Assembly (NCBI GenBank): GCA_036703275.1
Contig: DATNPK010000011.1
Span: 1 to 64,000, forward strand
Length of the DNA stretch: 64,000 bases
Direction of reading: 5' to 3'
Origin: Coleofasciculaceae cyanobacterium
GTDB taxonomy: Bacteria; Cyanobacteriota; Cyanobacteriia; Cyanobacteriales; Xenococcaceae
Positions 26,001 to 34,501 of the stretch are shown here, one piece after another (positions within the stretch are counted from its first letter, which is position 1; each line of letters opens with the position of its first letter). The position numbers were made by a program, and so were the translations under genes. The notes under the pieces are model-generated. The model was not told the origin of the DNA and did no database searches. It was given only the letters and a program-made list of their open reading frames with translations.

Positions 26001-28563
26001 TATGTTGTTGCTGGCAGCATTTAAAACCTTACTATATCGATATACTGGACAAGAAGATATTATTGTTGGTTCACCTATTGCTAACCGTAACCATGAGCAA
26101 CTTAAAGGTTTAATTGGCTTTTTTGTTAATACTTTAGTATTGCGGAGTAATTTAGCAGGAAATCCTAATTTCTCAGAATTATTATCTCAGATACGTCAAG
26201 TAGCTTTAGAAGCCTATGTCCATCAAGATTTGCCATTCGATAAATTAGTAGAAGCATTACAACCAGTAAGAGATTTAAGTTATACACCTGTATTTCAGGT
26301 AATGTTTGCTTTACAAGATGCGCCTCAGTTAGCAACAATACCTAGCTTAATTTTGAGTGAGTATAAGGTTGATAGTCAGATAGCGCAATTCGACTTAAGT
26401 GTCTCCATTGAGAAGAAAGACAAAACCCTAATTGCTACTTTTGAATACAATACAGATCTGTTTGATGATGCCACTATTACCAGGATGGTTAGTCATTATC
26501 AAAATTTACTCGAAGGTATTGTATTTAATCCTCAGCTCAGACTATCAGAGTTACCTTTATTATCAGATAAAGAAAAACAGCAATTATTAGTTGATTGGAA
26601 TCCAACTTTAGTTGATTATGCTCAAGTTTCGATTCAGGAGCTATTTGAGAAACAAGTACAGAACAATCCTAATGCTGTAGCGATAGTTTTTAATAACCAA
26701 GAATTGACTTATCAACAGTTAAATAATCAAGCAAATCAACTGGCAAATTACCTACAAGATCTTGGAGTACAACCAGAGGTATTAATTGGAGTATATCTAG
26801 AACGTTCTTTAGAAGTTTTTATTGCTATTTTAGGAATTATTAAAGCAGGTGGTGCTTATCTTCCTCTTGATCCAGAATATCCTCCTGAACGAATTGCTTG
26901 GATGCTGCAAGATGCTTCTTCATTTATTATTTTGTCTCAAGAATATCTAAAAGAACAACTATCAAATCATTCAGCTAAAGTAATTTGTTTAGATACTGAA
27001 GGGAATAATATTACCCAAAAAAGTCCGAAAAATTTAAATATTCAAACAACACCAGAAAATGCTGTCTATACAATTTATACATCAGGTTCGACAGGAAAAC
27101 CTAAAGGGGTAGTTTGCACCTATGGCGGTTTAGTTAATACATATCTGGCTTGGCAAAACGCTAACTTGTTACCTTACGGTAACGGCGATTCGCGAATCGC
27201 CCCTACGTGTTATTTACAAATGGCGAGTTTCTCTTTTGATGTTTTTACGGGAGATTTAATTAAAGCCTTATGTTCAGGAGCAAAATTAGTTATTTGTCCT
27301 AAAGAGTTGCTTTTAGAATCCAAAAAACTTTATCAATTTATGGTGCAAGAAAAAATTACTTGTGCCGATTTTGTACCAGCAGTTTTAATGAATTTAGTAG
27401 ATTATTTAGAGCGAACTGGACAATCTCTAGATTTTATTAAATTATTGATAGTTGGATCTGATCGCTGGTATATCAGAGACTATCAAAGAGTTAAAAAGTT
27501 GTGTGGTTTAGATACTAAATTAATTAATGCTTATGGTGTGACTGAAGCAACTATTGATAGTACCTATTTTATAGCAGAGGGCGAACTGCCGTTAGCCCTT
27601 ACAAAAAGCGATCGCCTTGTTCCTATTGGTCGTTCTTTTCCTAATACTCAAGTTTACTTATTAGATAATAATTTAGAACCTGTTCCTATTGGAGTTTGGG
27701 GTGAAATTTATCTTGGTGGTAGTAGTCTGGCAAGAGGATATTTAAATAATCCTGAATTAACCAAAGAACAATTCATTGCTAATCCATTTAATAATCAACA
27801 ATCAACAATTAATAATCAACGATTATATAAAACAGGAGATAAAGCACGCTATCTATCGAATGGAAATATTGAGTTTTTAGAACGAATTGATAATCAAGTT
27901 AAAATTCGTGCTTTTAGGATTGAGGTAAGTGAAATTGAAGCAGTAATTAATCAGCATGAAGATATTAAGCAAGCGGTAGTTATTGCTAAAGAAGATTTGG
28001 CTGGCAATAAAATTTTAGTGACTTATATTGTTTTAAAACAGCAAGAACAAAATGAAGATATAGGCAAGACAATTCAACAACTAAAAAATTATTTAAAAGA
28101 GCATTTGCCAGATTATATGATACCTGCTGATTGGCAAGTATTAAAAGAATTACCATTAACTTCTAATGGCAAGCTTGATCGCCAAGCTTTGAAAACAATT
28201 AAACGCAAGGGCAAACAGCCGTTCATCCCTACTAGCAATCAACAGGAACAAATTATTGCTGAGATTTGGCAAGAACTACTTCAGCGAGAAAATATTGGAG
28301 TTAATGATAACTTTTTTGATGTTGGCGGTCATTCTTTACTGTTAGCTCAAGTTCAAGCAAAGTTAGAACAATCTTTAGAAATAAATATAGCTATAACGGA
28401 TTTATTTAAATATCCCAGTATTAGTTCTTTAGCTAATTATCTCAGTCAAAAAGAAAATGATTTATTAACGAGCAACGATAAATCAGAACAAGTTTTTAGT
28501 CGCATTGATAAACAAAAAGCAGCATTAGCTCGTCAAAAGCAATTACGTCAGGTAAAGAAATAA
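23083..28563 (+). CDS. Hybrid loading/first module: FAAL-ACP-C-A-PCP
   Basis: This 1826-residue protein starts lipopeptide assembly. Residues 1-595 are a fatty acyl-AMP ligase (LQYTSGSTGTPKGVMVSHGN near 160-185, VSWLPIYHDMGLIGG, AFNGAEPI, YPCYGMAEATLLVSGG). It activates a fatty acid and loads it on the ACP at about 640-710 (GLGLDSLKVFEL, Ser near 677). A C domain follows (740-1180, HHIIADG). The A domain (about 1200-1680) has TIYTSGSTGKPKG and pocket residues read as D-V-G-D-L-V-A-I-D, acidic and like Orn/Arg pockets. The PCP Ser is in GGHSLL (about 1750). Start: ATG 23083 with GAGAGG upstream; GTG 23080 is the alternative. A repeat-derived stretch sits inside the FAAL (24408-24500). The stop overlaps the next start (TAATG), so translation is coupled. 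Confidence 0.9.
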   Translation: MDNCSTIVELLQYRASSQSQKASFTFLEDGEIETKTLTYVELNRRAKAIANKLQTLDLREERALLLYPSGLDYLAAFFGCLYAGVIAVPAYPPQSQRKTPRIQAITKDAQAAIALTTETLLPRMQSLLGTIDNLQWLATDNLKVGIEASWQQPDLDTNTIAFLQYTSGSTGTPKGVMVSHGNLLHNAAMTYRCMGHSLESRFVSWLPIYHDMGLIGGILQPLYGGFPCVLMSPTSFLQRPYRWLQAISKYKGTTSGAPNFAYELCINKITDKQRATLDLSSWQVAFNGAEPIRHETLEQFSNSFAGCGFRREAFYPCYGMAEATLLVSGGRRKDAETERNEIVFQSKAIDRLALAEDRIVKVFGEEDSKVLVGCGSSIPGQEVAIAKLAVLKDTASHKGIVNPETRVICPSGEVGEIWVRGDSVAKGYWNRLEETEETFRAILPNPRQSLQRRKPPQRAASPYQGEKSTGEDFKEEYFLRTGDLGFLDDSGELFVTGRLKDLIVIRGRNLYPQDIELTAQRSHDALRLGSNAAFSVEIGNEERLVVVQELEFRAKPNLESVVTVIRQAVTETHEIEVYGVVLIKPGSIPKTSSGKIQRRATRNKFLKSTLDIVASSVVKTNEFADTETNLTREELLQQSPQEAQLLLEAYLQTRIARVLKRLPQEVELDHPLTGLGLDSLKVFELKNQIEADLGITIAIADLFSGLNTRSLSTKILAQLETTNSTESRCLKRITTDNNIHPVSFAQARLWFLDRLKTGNPAYNISFAVRITGKLKVKRLEDSINQVISRHEILKTSFSTSDGNPVQVINPTLILPLSVVDVSESEVKVITTQEHQQPFDLTTTPLLRLKLLRLASEKYILLLTMHHIIADGLSAEVFITEVAQSYQRSTVPELPIQYKDFVYWQRQQLEENFHQHLDYWREKLKDAPPLLQLPTDKPRLSVQSYQGRCQSWEISSSLTKQLQSLAQSEGVTLFMLLLAAFKTLLYRYTGQEDIIVGSPIANRNHEQLKGLIGFFVNTLVLRSNLAGNPNFSELLSQIRQVALEAYVHQDLPFDKLVEALQPVRDLSYTPVFQVMFALQDAPQLATIPSLILSEYKVDSQIAQFDLSVSIEKKDKTLIATFEYNTDLFDDATITRMVSHYQNLLEGIVFNPQLRLSELPLLSDKEKQQLLVDWNPTLVDYAQVSIQELFEKQVQNNPNAVAIVFNNQELTYQQLNNQANQLANYLQDLGVQPEVLIGVYLERSLEVFIAILGIIKAGGAYLPLDPEYPPERIAWMLQDASSFIILSQEYLKEQLSNHSAKVICLDTEGNNITQKSPKNLNIQTTPENAVYTIYTSGSTGKPKGVVCTYGGLVNTYLAWQNANLLPYGNGDSRIAPTCYLQMASFSFDVFTGDLIKALCSGAKLVICPKELLLESKKLYQFMVQEKITCADFVPAVLMNLVDYLERTGQSLDFIKLLIVGSDRWYIRDYQRVKKLCGLDTKLINAYGVTEATIDSTYFIAEGELPLALTKSDRLVPIGRSFPNTQVYLLDNNLEPVPIGVWGEIYLGGSSLARGYLNNPELTKEQFIANPFNNQQSTINNQRLYKTGDKARYLSNGNIEFLERIDNQVKIRAFRIEVSEIEAVINQHEDIKQAVVIAKEDLAGNKILVTYIVLKQQEQNEDIGKTIQQLKNYLKEHLPDYMIPADWQVLKELPLTSNGKLDRQALKTIKRKGKQPFIPTSNQQEQIIAEIWQELLQRENIGVNDNFFDVGGHSLLLAQVQAKLEQSLEINIAITDLFKYPSISSLANYLSQKENDLLTSNDKSEQVFSRIDKQKAALARQKQLRQVKK
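24251..24271 (+). repeat. In-gene copy of a 21-base repeat (encodes LKDTAS)
   Basis: TCCTAAAGGATACCGCTTCG plus C is identical to 29995-30015, 5.7 kb away in the PKS gene, and is read in the same frame. A variant is at 38520-38540. It falls in a surface part of the FAAL, after the GGCGSSIPGQEV region. Confidence 0.7.
24408..24500 (+). repeat. Palindromic repeat cluster inserted in the FAAL coding frame
   Basis: Two perfect hairpins lie here, CGGAGG-AAA-CCTCCG (24436-24450) and CTCCCCTT-ATC-AAGGGGAG (24462-24480). The encoded peptide (ILPNPRQSLQRRKPPQRAAS and on) is basic and Pro-rich, unlike the FAAL core. It interrupts the sequence between GYWNRLEETEETF and YFLRTGDLGF, which are adjacent in usual family members. 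Confidence 0.7.
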
Positions 28564-31500
28564 TGAATAATACAGCAAGTTTAAATATTGCAGATAGCAT
28601 TGCAATCATTGGTATGGATGGTCGTTTTCCTGGAGCTAAAAATATTGATAAGTTCTGGGATAATCTTAAAAATGGTCGAGAATCTATTACTCATTTTAGC
28701 GACGATGAATTATTAGCTATTGGGATAGATAAAACTATCATTGATGATTCAAATTATATAAAAGCAGGAGCATTTTTAGAAGATATCGATTTATTTGATG
28801 CCAACTTTTTTGGTTACAATCCCAAAGAAGCTTCGGCGATCGATCCGCAACATCGGATATTTTTAGAATGTGCTTATTCTGCTTTAGAAAATGCTGGTTA
28901 TAACTCAGATAAATATGCAGGTAAAATTGGAATTTTTGCTGGGGTAGGTTGGAATAACTATTTATTATTTAATCTTAATCCCAATGAAGATTTCTTTAAG
29001 ACAGCTTTGGGTTATCAAACAGTAATTGGGAATGAGAAAGATTTTTTAACTACTCGCATTTCTTATCTGTTAAATCTTAAAGGAATAAGTATAGATTTAC
29101 AGACAGCTTGTTCAACTTCTTTAGTAGCTACTTCGATCGCCTGTCAGAGTTTACTTACTTATCAATCTGACATAGCTTTGGCAGGGGGAATTAGTATTTC
29201 TAGCCTTAAGCAAACAGGATATTTTTATCAAGAAGGCGGAATCTTATCACCCGACGGGCATTGTCGCGCTTTTGATGCCAAGGCACAGGGAACTGTACCA
29301 GGAAGTGGTGTAGGTGTGGTTGTCTTAAAACGTTTGGAAGATGCTTTGGCTGATGGTGATTGTATTCAAGCGATCATTCGCGGTTCGGCAATTAATAATG
29401 ATGGTTCTGGTAAAATTGGCTACACTGCCCCTAGTATCGACGGGCAAGCAGAAGTAATTGCGGAAGCTTTGGCTTTGGCAGAAGTTGAACCTGAAACTAT
29501 TTCTTATATTGAAACTCACGGCACGGGAACAGCTTTGGGCGATCCCATTGAAATTGCTGCCTTAAACCAAGTTTTTCAGGCTGGTAGGGGCGATGGGTGT
29601 GCGATTGGTTCGGTAAAAAGCAATATCGGGCATTTAGATGCAGCAGCAGGGATTACAGGGCTGATTAAAACTGTTTTGGCACTTAAACATCAGCAAATTC
29701 CTCCTAGCTTGCATTTTCAGCAACCTAATCCTAAAATTGATTTTGCCAACAGCCCTTTTTATGTCAATACTGAGCTTAAAGAATGGAAAACACCAGGATA
29801 TCCCCGACGGGCAGGGGTTAGTTCTTTTGGTATTGGTGGTACGAATGTTCATGTGGTATTGGAACAAGCACCCGAAATCGTTGTAGAGAAAGGCTGTTCG
29901 CCCCTACCAGAATTATTGGTTATTTCGGCGAAAACTGAAACTGCATTGGAAACGGCAACTGATAATTTGCTAAGGGCGTTTCGCCCTAAAGGACTCCTAA
30001 AGGATACCGCTTCGCGACGCGTAGCTAGTGCTAAAGCATACCGCTTCGCATATCCTTTAGGGCATATAGCTTCGCGTCGCGAAACGCCCCTACTAGATTT
30101 GGCTGATGTGGCTTATACCTTGCAAGTGGGGCGTAGGGAATTTAATTATCGTCGCATGGTAGTAGGACAAGATATTGAAGATGTGGCGATCGCTCTTCAA
30201 TCAAGAGATCCTCAAAGTGTTTTAACTCATCATACTCAACAGAATAATCACTCGATTGTGTTTATGTTTCCTGGGCAGGGTTCTCAGTATGTAAACATGG
30301 GGGAAGAACTGTACAAGACTGAGCCTGTATTTCGTGAGTGGATCGATCGCTGTTGTATATTATTAGAACCTGAATTGGGGTTAGATTTGCGATCGCTAAT
30401 TTATCCCAAAAACTCAGAATTAGAAACTGCAACAGATAAATTAAAACAAACCCAAATAGCTCAACCAGCTATATTTATTATTGAATATGCTTTGGCTCAA
30501 TTATGGATGTCTTGGGGTATTAAACCACAAGCTGGGATCGGACATAGCATTGGAGAATACGTAGCTGCAACTATTGCTGGTGTTTTTTCTTTAGAAGATG
30601 CTCTGCGTTTAATAGCACGACGGGGTAAGTTAATTCAACAGATGCCTACAGGTTCAATGCTGGCGGTGTCTTTATCGGAGGCAAAAGTAAAAGAATTGCT
30701 GAACGATGAATTATCATTGGCTGCTATTAATGCTCCTAATTTATGTGTCATTTCGGGTAATGATGAAGCAATAGCTAGGATAAATGAAGAACTGACTAAT
30801 AAAGGTATTGAATGTCGTCATCTACATACATCCCATGCTTTCCATTCTCCGATGATGGATAGTGCGATCGCGCCTTTACAACAAGAGCTTGCTAAGGTTA
30901 AATTAAATCCGCCTCAGATGCCTTTTATTTCCTGCGTTACAGGCACTTGGATAACCCCAGAAGAGGCGACAAATCCGAATTATTGGGCAAAACACATGAG
31001 GGAAACAGTTCGTTTTGCTGCGGGAGTTTCCGAACTATTACAAGATCAAGAACATATCTTGCTAGAAGTAGGCGCAGGTAGAACTTTATCTACTTTCGTC
31101 AAACGCAATTCTGCTCAAGCAGCAGGGCAAATAGTTTTGTCTTCCTTACCTCATCCTAAAGAAACAGTTGCCGATAATGCTTTCATTCTTAATATGTTAG
31201 GTAGGCTGTGGCTAGCAGGAGTAGAAATTGATTGGTGCAATTTTTCTGCTCACAAACAACGTCAGCGAGTACCTTTACCTACTTATCCTTTTGAACGTCG
31301 GCGTTATTGGATCGATCCTCTTCAAGATCAAGCAAATATCCAAAGTAGGGGTGCAAGGCTTGCGCCCAATGAATCTCTAGGTAAAAAAGATAATATTTCT
31401 GATTGGTTTTATCTTCCTGCTTGGAAAGCCATACCTTTAGTTACAACAAGCAATATCAGTCAAGATAGCTATTTGATTTTTGTCGATGAGTCGGGAATTG

Positions 31501-33305
31501 GCAAGCAAATAATCGAACAATTAAACCAAAAGGACAAAGAAGCGATTATCGCAGTATATCGCGGAGATAATTTCAGCCAGGATCGCCACAGCTACATTAT
31601 TAACCCCACTAATTCAAAAGATTATCACAGTCTCTTTCAGGAGATCTCCAAATTAAGCAACATTCCCAATAAGATTATTTACTTGTGGAGTATTGATAAC
31701 TCTTTAAACAACCAAGGAATTAATTTCCGAGCAAATGATGAGACTCAACATTTCTGGAGTCTTATTTATCTCGCCCAAGCACTCGAACAACAGCAACTAC
31801 ACAGCAAGTTTCAACTCCTTGTCGCTACCAACAATCTTTATGATGTTATTGGCGATGAAACCTTGTCTTACGAATCAGCAACAGTATTAGGTGCGATCGC
31901 AGTTATTCCTCAAGAGTATCGGGATCTCAATTGCCGTCAAGTCGATCTTGCTATCTCAGAATCAAATACAGATCGCATGATCGAACAGTTAATTACCGAA
32001 TTTACTACAGATTCAGCAGATAAATTTGTTGCCTATCGCAAACATCGCCGTTGGGTACAAATATTTGAACCAATTCCCATTACTGAAAATACTCCAGAAC
32101 AATCTAAATTACGCTCAGGAGGCGTTTATTTAATTACAGGCGGAATGGGTGGTATTGGTTTGGTATTAGCTGAACATTTAGCTCGTACAGTACAAGCCAA
32201 ACTTATTTTACTAGGACGTTCTTCATTACCTGCAAAAGAATCATGGGAGGAATGGTTAAGCAGTCACGATCGAGAAGATTCTATTAGCCAAAAGATTAGT
32301 AAGATTAAGAATCTAGAAGCCCTGGGTGCAGAAGTTTTCCCCTTGACTGCGGATGTCTGCGATCGCAATCAACTAGAACAGGCGATCGCCTTGGCTTTAG
32401 AACGTTTTGGCACTATCAACGGTGTAATTCATGCTGCTGGGGTGGCTGGCGGTGGCATTATTCAACTTAAAACTCCAGAAATGGCTGAGAGTGTCTTTGC
32501 TCCCAAGGTAACGGGTACATTAGTTCTTAATAAGGTATTACAAGCAATAGATTTAGATTTCTTAGTGCTTTGTTCTTCTCTCAGTTCTATTGTTGGCGGA
32601 TTTGGACAGGCTGATTATTGTGGTGCCAATGCCTTTGTAGATGCTTTTGCTCGTTGTAATAATGTTCATTGTCATACGGTGGCAATGAACTGGGATGCCT
32701 GGCAAGAGGTTGGCATGGCGGTAAATACACATATTCCGCCAGAAATGAAGCAATGGCAAGCGGATCATCTTCACAAAGGATTGTTGTCTGCTGAAGCAGT
32801 AGAAGTGTTCGAGCGTGCTTTAGCTAGTGGGTTATCTCAAGTGATTGTCTCGACTCAGGATTTAGCAGCAACGATCGAAGAAAATAATGATTTTCTGGCT
32901 GCTTATTCGACTCAAAAAACCGATGCTATATCTAGCTTACACAAGAATGTGAGTCAAAACTATGTTGCTCCTCGTAACGAAATTGAAAAAACTATTGCAA
33001 ATATTTGGCAAGAAGTGATAGGGTTTAATCAGATTGGAATTTATGATAATTTCTTCGAATTAGGCGGGCATTCGCTGTTAGCCGTACAGGTAACTTCTCG
33101 CCTACGAGAAGCCTTTTATCTAGATTTGCCCTTACGGACACTGCTGTTCGAAGCTCCTACCATCGCCAAATTAGCTGCGGTAATAGATGAACAAGGCAGT
33201 TCAACAGCTAAAAATGACGCAATAGAACAATTATTGGCAGAAATAGAGAATCTTTCTCCAGAAGAATTGGAAAAAGAACTGGCTCAAAAATCCCAAATAA
33301 GTTAA
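28563..33305 (+). CDS. Type I polyketide synthase module: KS-AT-KR-ACP
   Basis: The 1580-residue protein is one PKS module. The KS (10-440) has Cys in LQTACSTSLVA (about 182), His in THGTGTALGDP and SNIGHLDAAAGI. The AT (about 570-880) has GHSIGEY and HAFHSPMM; the HAFH motif predicts malonyl-CoA. The KR is at about 1180-1420 (LITGGMGGIGLVLAEHLA; candidate Tyr in GQADYCGANAFVDA). The ACP is at about 1490-1560 (LGGHSLLAVQ). There is no DH or ER, so the unit added should carry a beta-hydroxyl. Acting on the aminoacyl-PCP of the preceding protein, it would make a statine-like gamma-amino-beta-hydroxy acid. A 116-base nested repeat adds about 40 residues to the KS-AT linker. Its ATG overlaps the previous stop codon. 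Confidence 0.92.
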   Translation: MNNTASLNIADSIAIIGMDGRFPGAKNIDKFWDNLKNGRESITHFSDDELLAIGIDKTIIDDSNYIKAGAFLEDIDLFDANFFGYNPKEASAIDPQHRIFLECAYSALENAGYNSDKYAGKIGIFAGVGWNNYLLFNLNPNEDFFKTALGYQTVIGNEKDFLTTRISYLLNLKGISIDLQTACSTSLVATSIACQSLLTYQSDIALAGGISISSLKQTGYFYQEGGILSPDGHCRAFDAKAQGTVPGSGVGVVVLKRLEDALADGDCIQAIIRGSAINNDGSGKIGYTAPSIDGQAEVIAEALALAEVEPETISYIETHGTGTALGDPIEIAALNQVFQAGRGDGCAIGSVKSNIGHLDAAAGITGLIKTVLALKHQQIPPSLHFQQPNPKIDFANSPFYVNTELKEWKTPGYPRRAGVSSFGIGGTNVHVVLEQAPEIVVEKGCSPLPELLVISAKTETALETATDNLLRAFRPKGLLKDTASRRVASAKAYRFAYPLGHIASRRETPLLDLADVAYTLQVGRREFNYRRMVVGQDIEDVAIALQSRDPQSVLTHHTQQNNHSIVFMFPGQGSQYVNMGEELYKTEPVFREWIDRCCILLEPELGLDLRSLIYPKNSELETATDKLKQTQIAQPAIFIIEYALAQLWMSWGIKPQAGIGHSIGEYVAATIAGVFSLEDALRLIARRGKLIQQMPTGSMLAVSLSEAKVKELLNDELSLAAINAPNLCVISGNDEAIARINEELTNKGIECRHLHTSHAFHSPMMDSAIAPLQQELAKVKLNPPQMPFISCVTGTWITPEEATNPNYWAKHMRETVRFAAGVSELLQDQEHILLEVGAGRTLSTFVKRNSAQAAGQIVLSSLPHPKETVADNAFILNMLGRLWLAGVEIDWCNFSAHKQRQRVPLPTYPFERRRYWIDPLQDQANIQSRGARLAPNESLGKKDNISDWFYLPAWKAIPLVTTSNISQDSYLIFVDESGIGKQIIEQLNQKDKEAIIAVYRGDNFSQDRHSYIINPTNSKDYHSLFQEISKLSNIPNKIIYLWSIDNSLNNQGINFRANDETQHFWSLIYLAQALEQQQLHSKFQLLVATNNLYDVIGDETLSYESATVLGAIAVIPQEYRDLNCRQVDLAISESNTDRMIEQLITEFTTDSADKFVAYRKHRRWVQIFEPIPITENTPEQSKLRSGGVYLITGGMGGIGLVLAEHLARTVQAKLILLGRSSLPAKESWEEWLSSHDREDSISQKISKIKNLEALGAEVFPLTADVCDRNQLEQAIALALERFGTINGVIHAAGVAGGGIIQLKTPEMAESVFAPKVTGTLVLNKVLQAIDLDFLVLCSSLSSIVGGFGQADYCGANAFVDAFARCNNVHCHTVAMNWDAWQEVGMAVNTHIPPEMKQWQADHLHKGLLSAEAVEVFERALASGLSQVIVSTQDLAATIEENNDFLAAYSTQKTDAISSLHKNVSQNYVAPRNEIEKTIANIWQEVIGFNQIGIYDNFFELGGHSLLAVQVTSRLREAFYLDLPLRTLLFEAPTIAKLAAVIDEQGSSTAKNDAIEQLLAEIENLSPEELEKELAQKSQIS
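29974..30089 (+). repeat. Nested palindromic repeat inside the PKS gene
   Basis: The outer arms GGGCGTTTCGC (29974-29984) and GCGAAACGCCC (30079-30089) are exact reverse complements. Between them are two related units with ATACCGCTTCGC and inverted ATCCTTTAGG words. All 116 bases stay open in the PKS frame and encode about 39 basic residues (residues 471-509) in the KS-AT linker, where the protein tolerates extra sequence. Confidence 0.8.
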
Positions 33306-33373
33306 GCAGCTCTCTTTTTTGTCTTATTAATTGCAATTAATTCTTAAAAAGTAAGATAATTATCGGTTGGGCA

Positions 33374-34492
33374 TTGCCTACTACTACTAACTTTCAAATT
33401 CAACCTGGTATCGAGATGGAATTTAGCCTACTATACTTTTCTGGAGACGGATCGACAACGCGAAGAGATAAATACGATCTCTTACTAGAAACAGCCAAAT
33501 ATGGAGATCGCCACGGTTTTAAGGCGGTATGGACTCCAGAAAGACATTTCCATCCTTTCGGGGGACTTTATCCCAACCCCTCGGTCATAGCTGCTGCTTT
33601 AGCGACAGTAACCGAAAAAATCCAACTGAGATCGGGTAGCGTAGTTCTGCCTTTACAAAATCCCGTTAGGGTTGCAGAAGAATGGGCAGTAGTAGATAAT
33701 CTTTCTCATGGTAGGGTGAGTATTTCCTTTGCTTCTGGTTGGCACGCGGATGATTTTTTACTGCAACCAAGCAATTATCCTAACCGCAAAGATGTCATGT
33801 GGTCAGGAATAGAAGTTTTTAAACAGCTTTGGCAAGGGGAAAAAGTAGAATTTTTAGGAGGTACAGGGAAACCTGTCAAAATTCAAACTTTTCCTCGACC
33901 AATCCAGAAACAAGTCCCAATTTGGATTACTTGTGGGGCGGATGAAACTTTTATTGCTGCGGGTAAAATTGGCGCGAATGTTTTAACCTCTTTACTGTAT
34001 GAAACTACCGATAATTTAGCCAGACAAATAGCTCTATATCGTAATTCTTTAGCAGAACATGGTTACGATTCTAAGCAAGGAAAAGTAGCTTTAATGCTCC
34101 ATACTTTTATTGGTGATGATGAAGAATTAGTTACAAATCAAGTTAAAGAACCTTTTTGTAACTACATCAAAACTCATTTTGGTTTAGTAGAAAGATTAGC
34201 CAAGCAGATCGATTTTTCGGTCAATCCAGACACATTTACTGAAGACGATCGCGCCTGTCTATTTGATTTTGCCTTTGAGCGTTATCTTCAGGGAAGAGTC
34301 ATGATTGGTACTCCAGAAACTTGTAGTCAAACAATCGAACATATGGAAAAAATAGGCGTAGATGAAATTGCTTGTTTGATTGATTTTGGTTTGGATTATT
34401 ATTCTGTAATGGATAGCTTGAATAAGTTAACTGAATTAAAAAATAGGCAAACTAAACATCCTGTTGGATATTCAGCCTTGAGCGTTTTTTAA
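33374..34492 (+). CDS. LLM-class flavin monooxygenase of natural-product type
   Basis: The protein belongs to the luciferase-like monooxygenases that work inside NRPS/PKS pathways (MupA/Atu2307-like). EFSLLYFSGDG opens the TIM barrel. GFKAVWTPERHFHPFGGLYP, LRSGSVVLPLQNPVRVAEEW, ISFASGWHADDF and PIWITCGADETF are the characteristic strands. These enzymes use reduced flavin and O2 to hydroxylate a carrier-bound chain, commonly at the alpha carbon. It lies directly behind the PKS module and would act on that intermediate (inference). The start is uncertain: TTG 33374 gives 372 residues, while ATG 33416 gives MEFSLLYF, the usual beginning for the family. Neither has a strong ribosome site. Confidence 0.82.
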   Translation: MPTTTNFQIQPGIEMEFSLLYFSGDGSTTRRDKYDLLLETAKYGDRHGFKAVWTPERHFHPFGGLYPNPSVIAAALATVTEKIQLRSGSVVLPLQNPVRVAEEWAVVDNLSHGRVSISFASGWHADDFLLQPSNYPNRKDVMWSGIEVFKQLWQGEKVEFLGGTGKPVKIQTFPRPIQKQVPIWITCGADETFIAAGKIGANVLTSLLYETTDNLARQIALYRNSLAEHGYDSKQGKVALMLHTFIGDDEELVTNQVKEPFCNYIKTHFGLVERLAKQIDFSVNPDTFTEDDRACLFDFAFERYLQGRVMIGTPETCSQTIEHMEKIGVDEIACLIDFGLDYYSVMDSLNKLTELKNRQTKHPVGYSALSVF

Positions 34493-34501
34493 TAGATAAT
34501 T

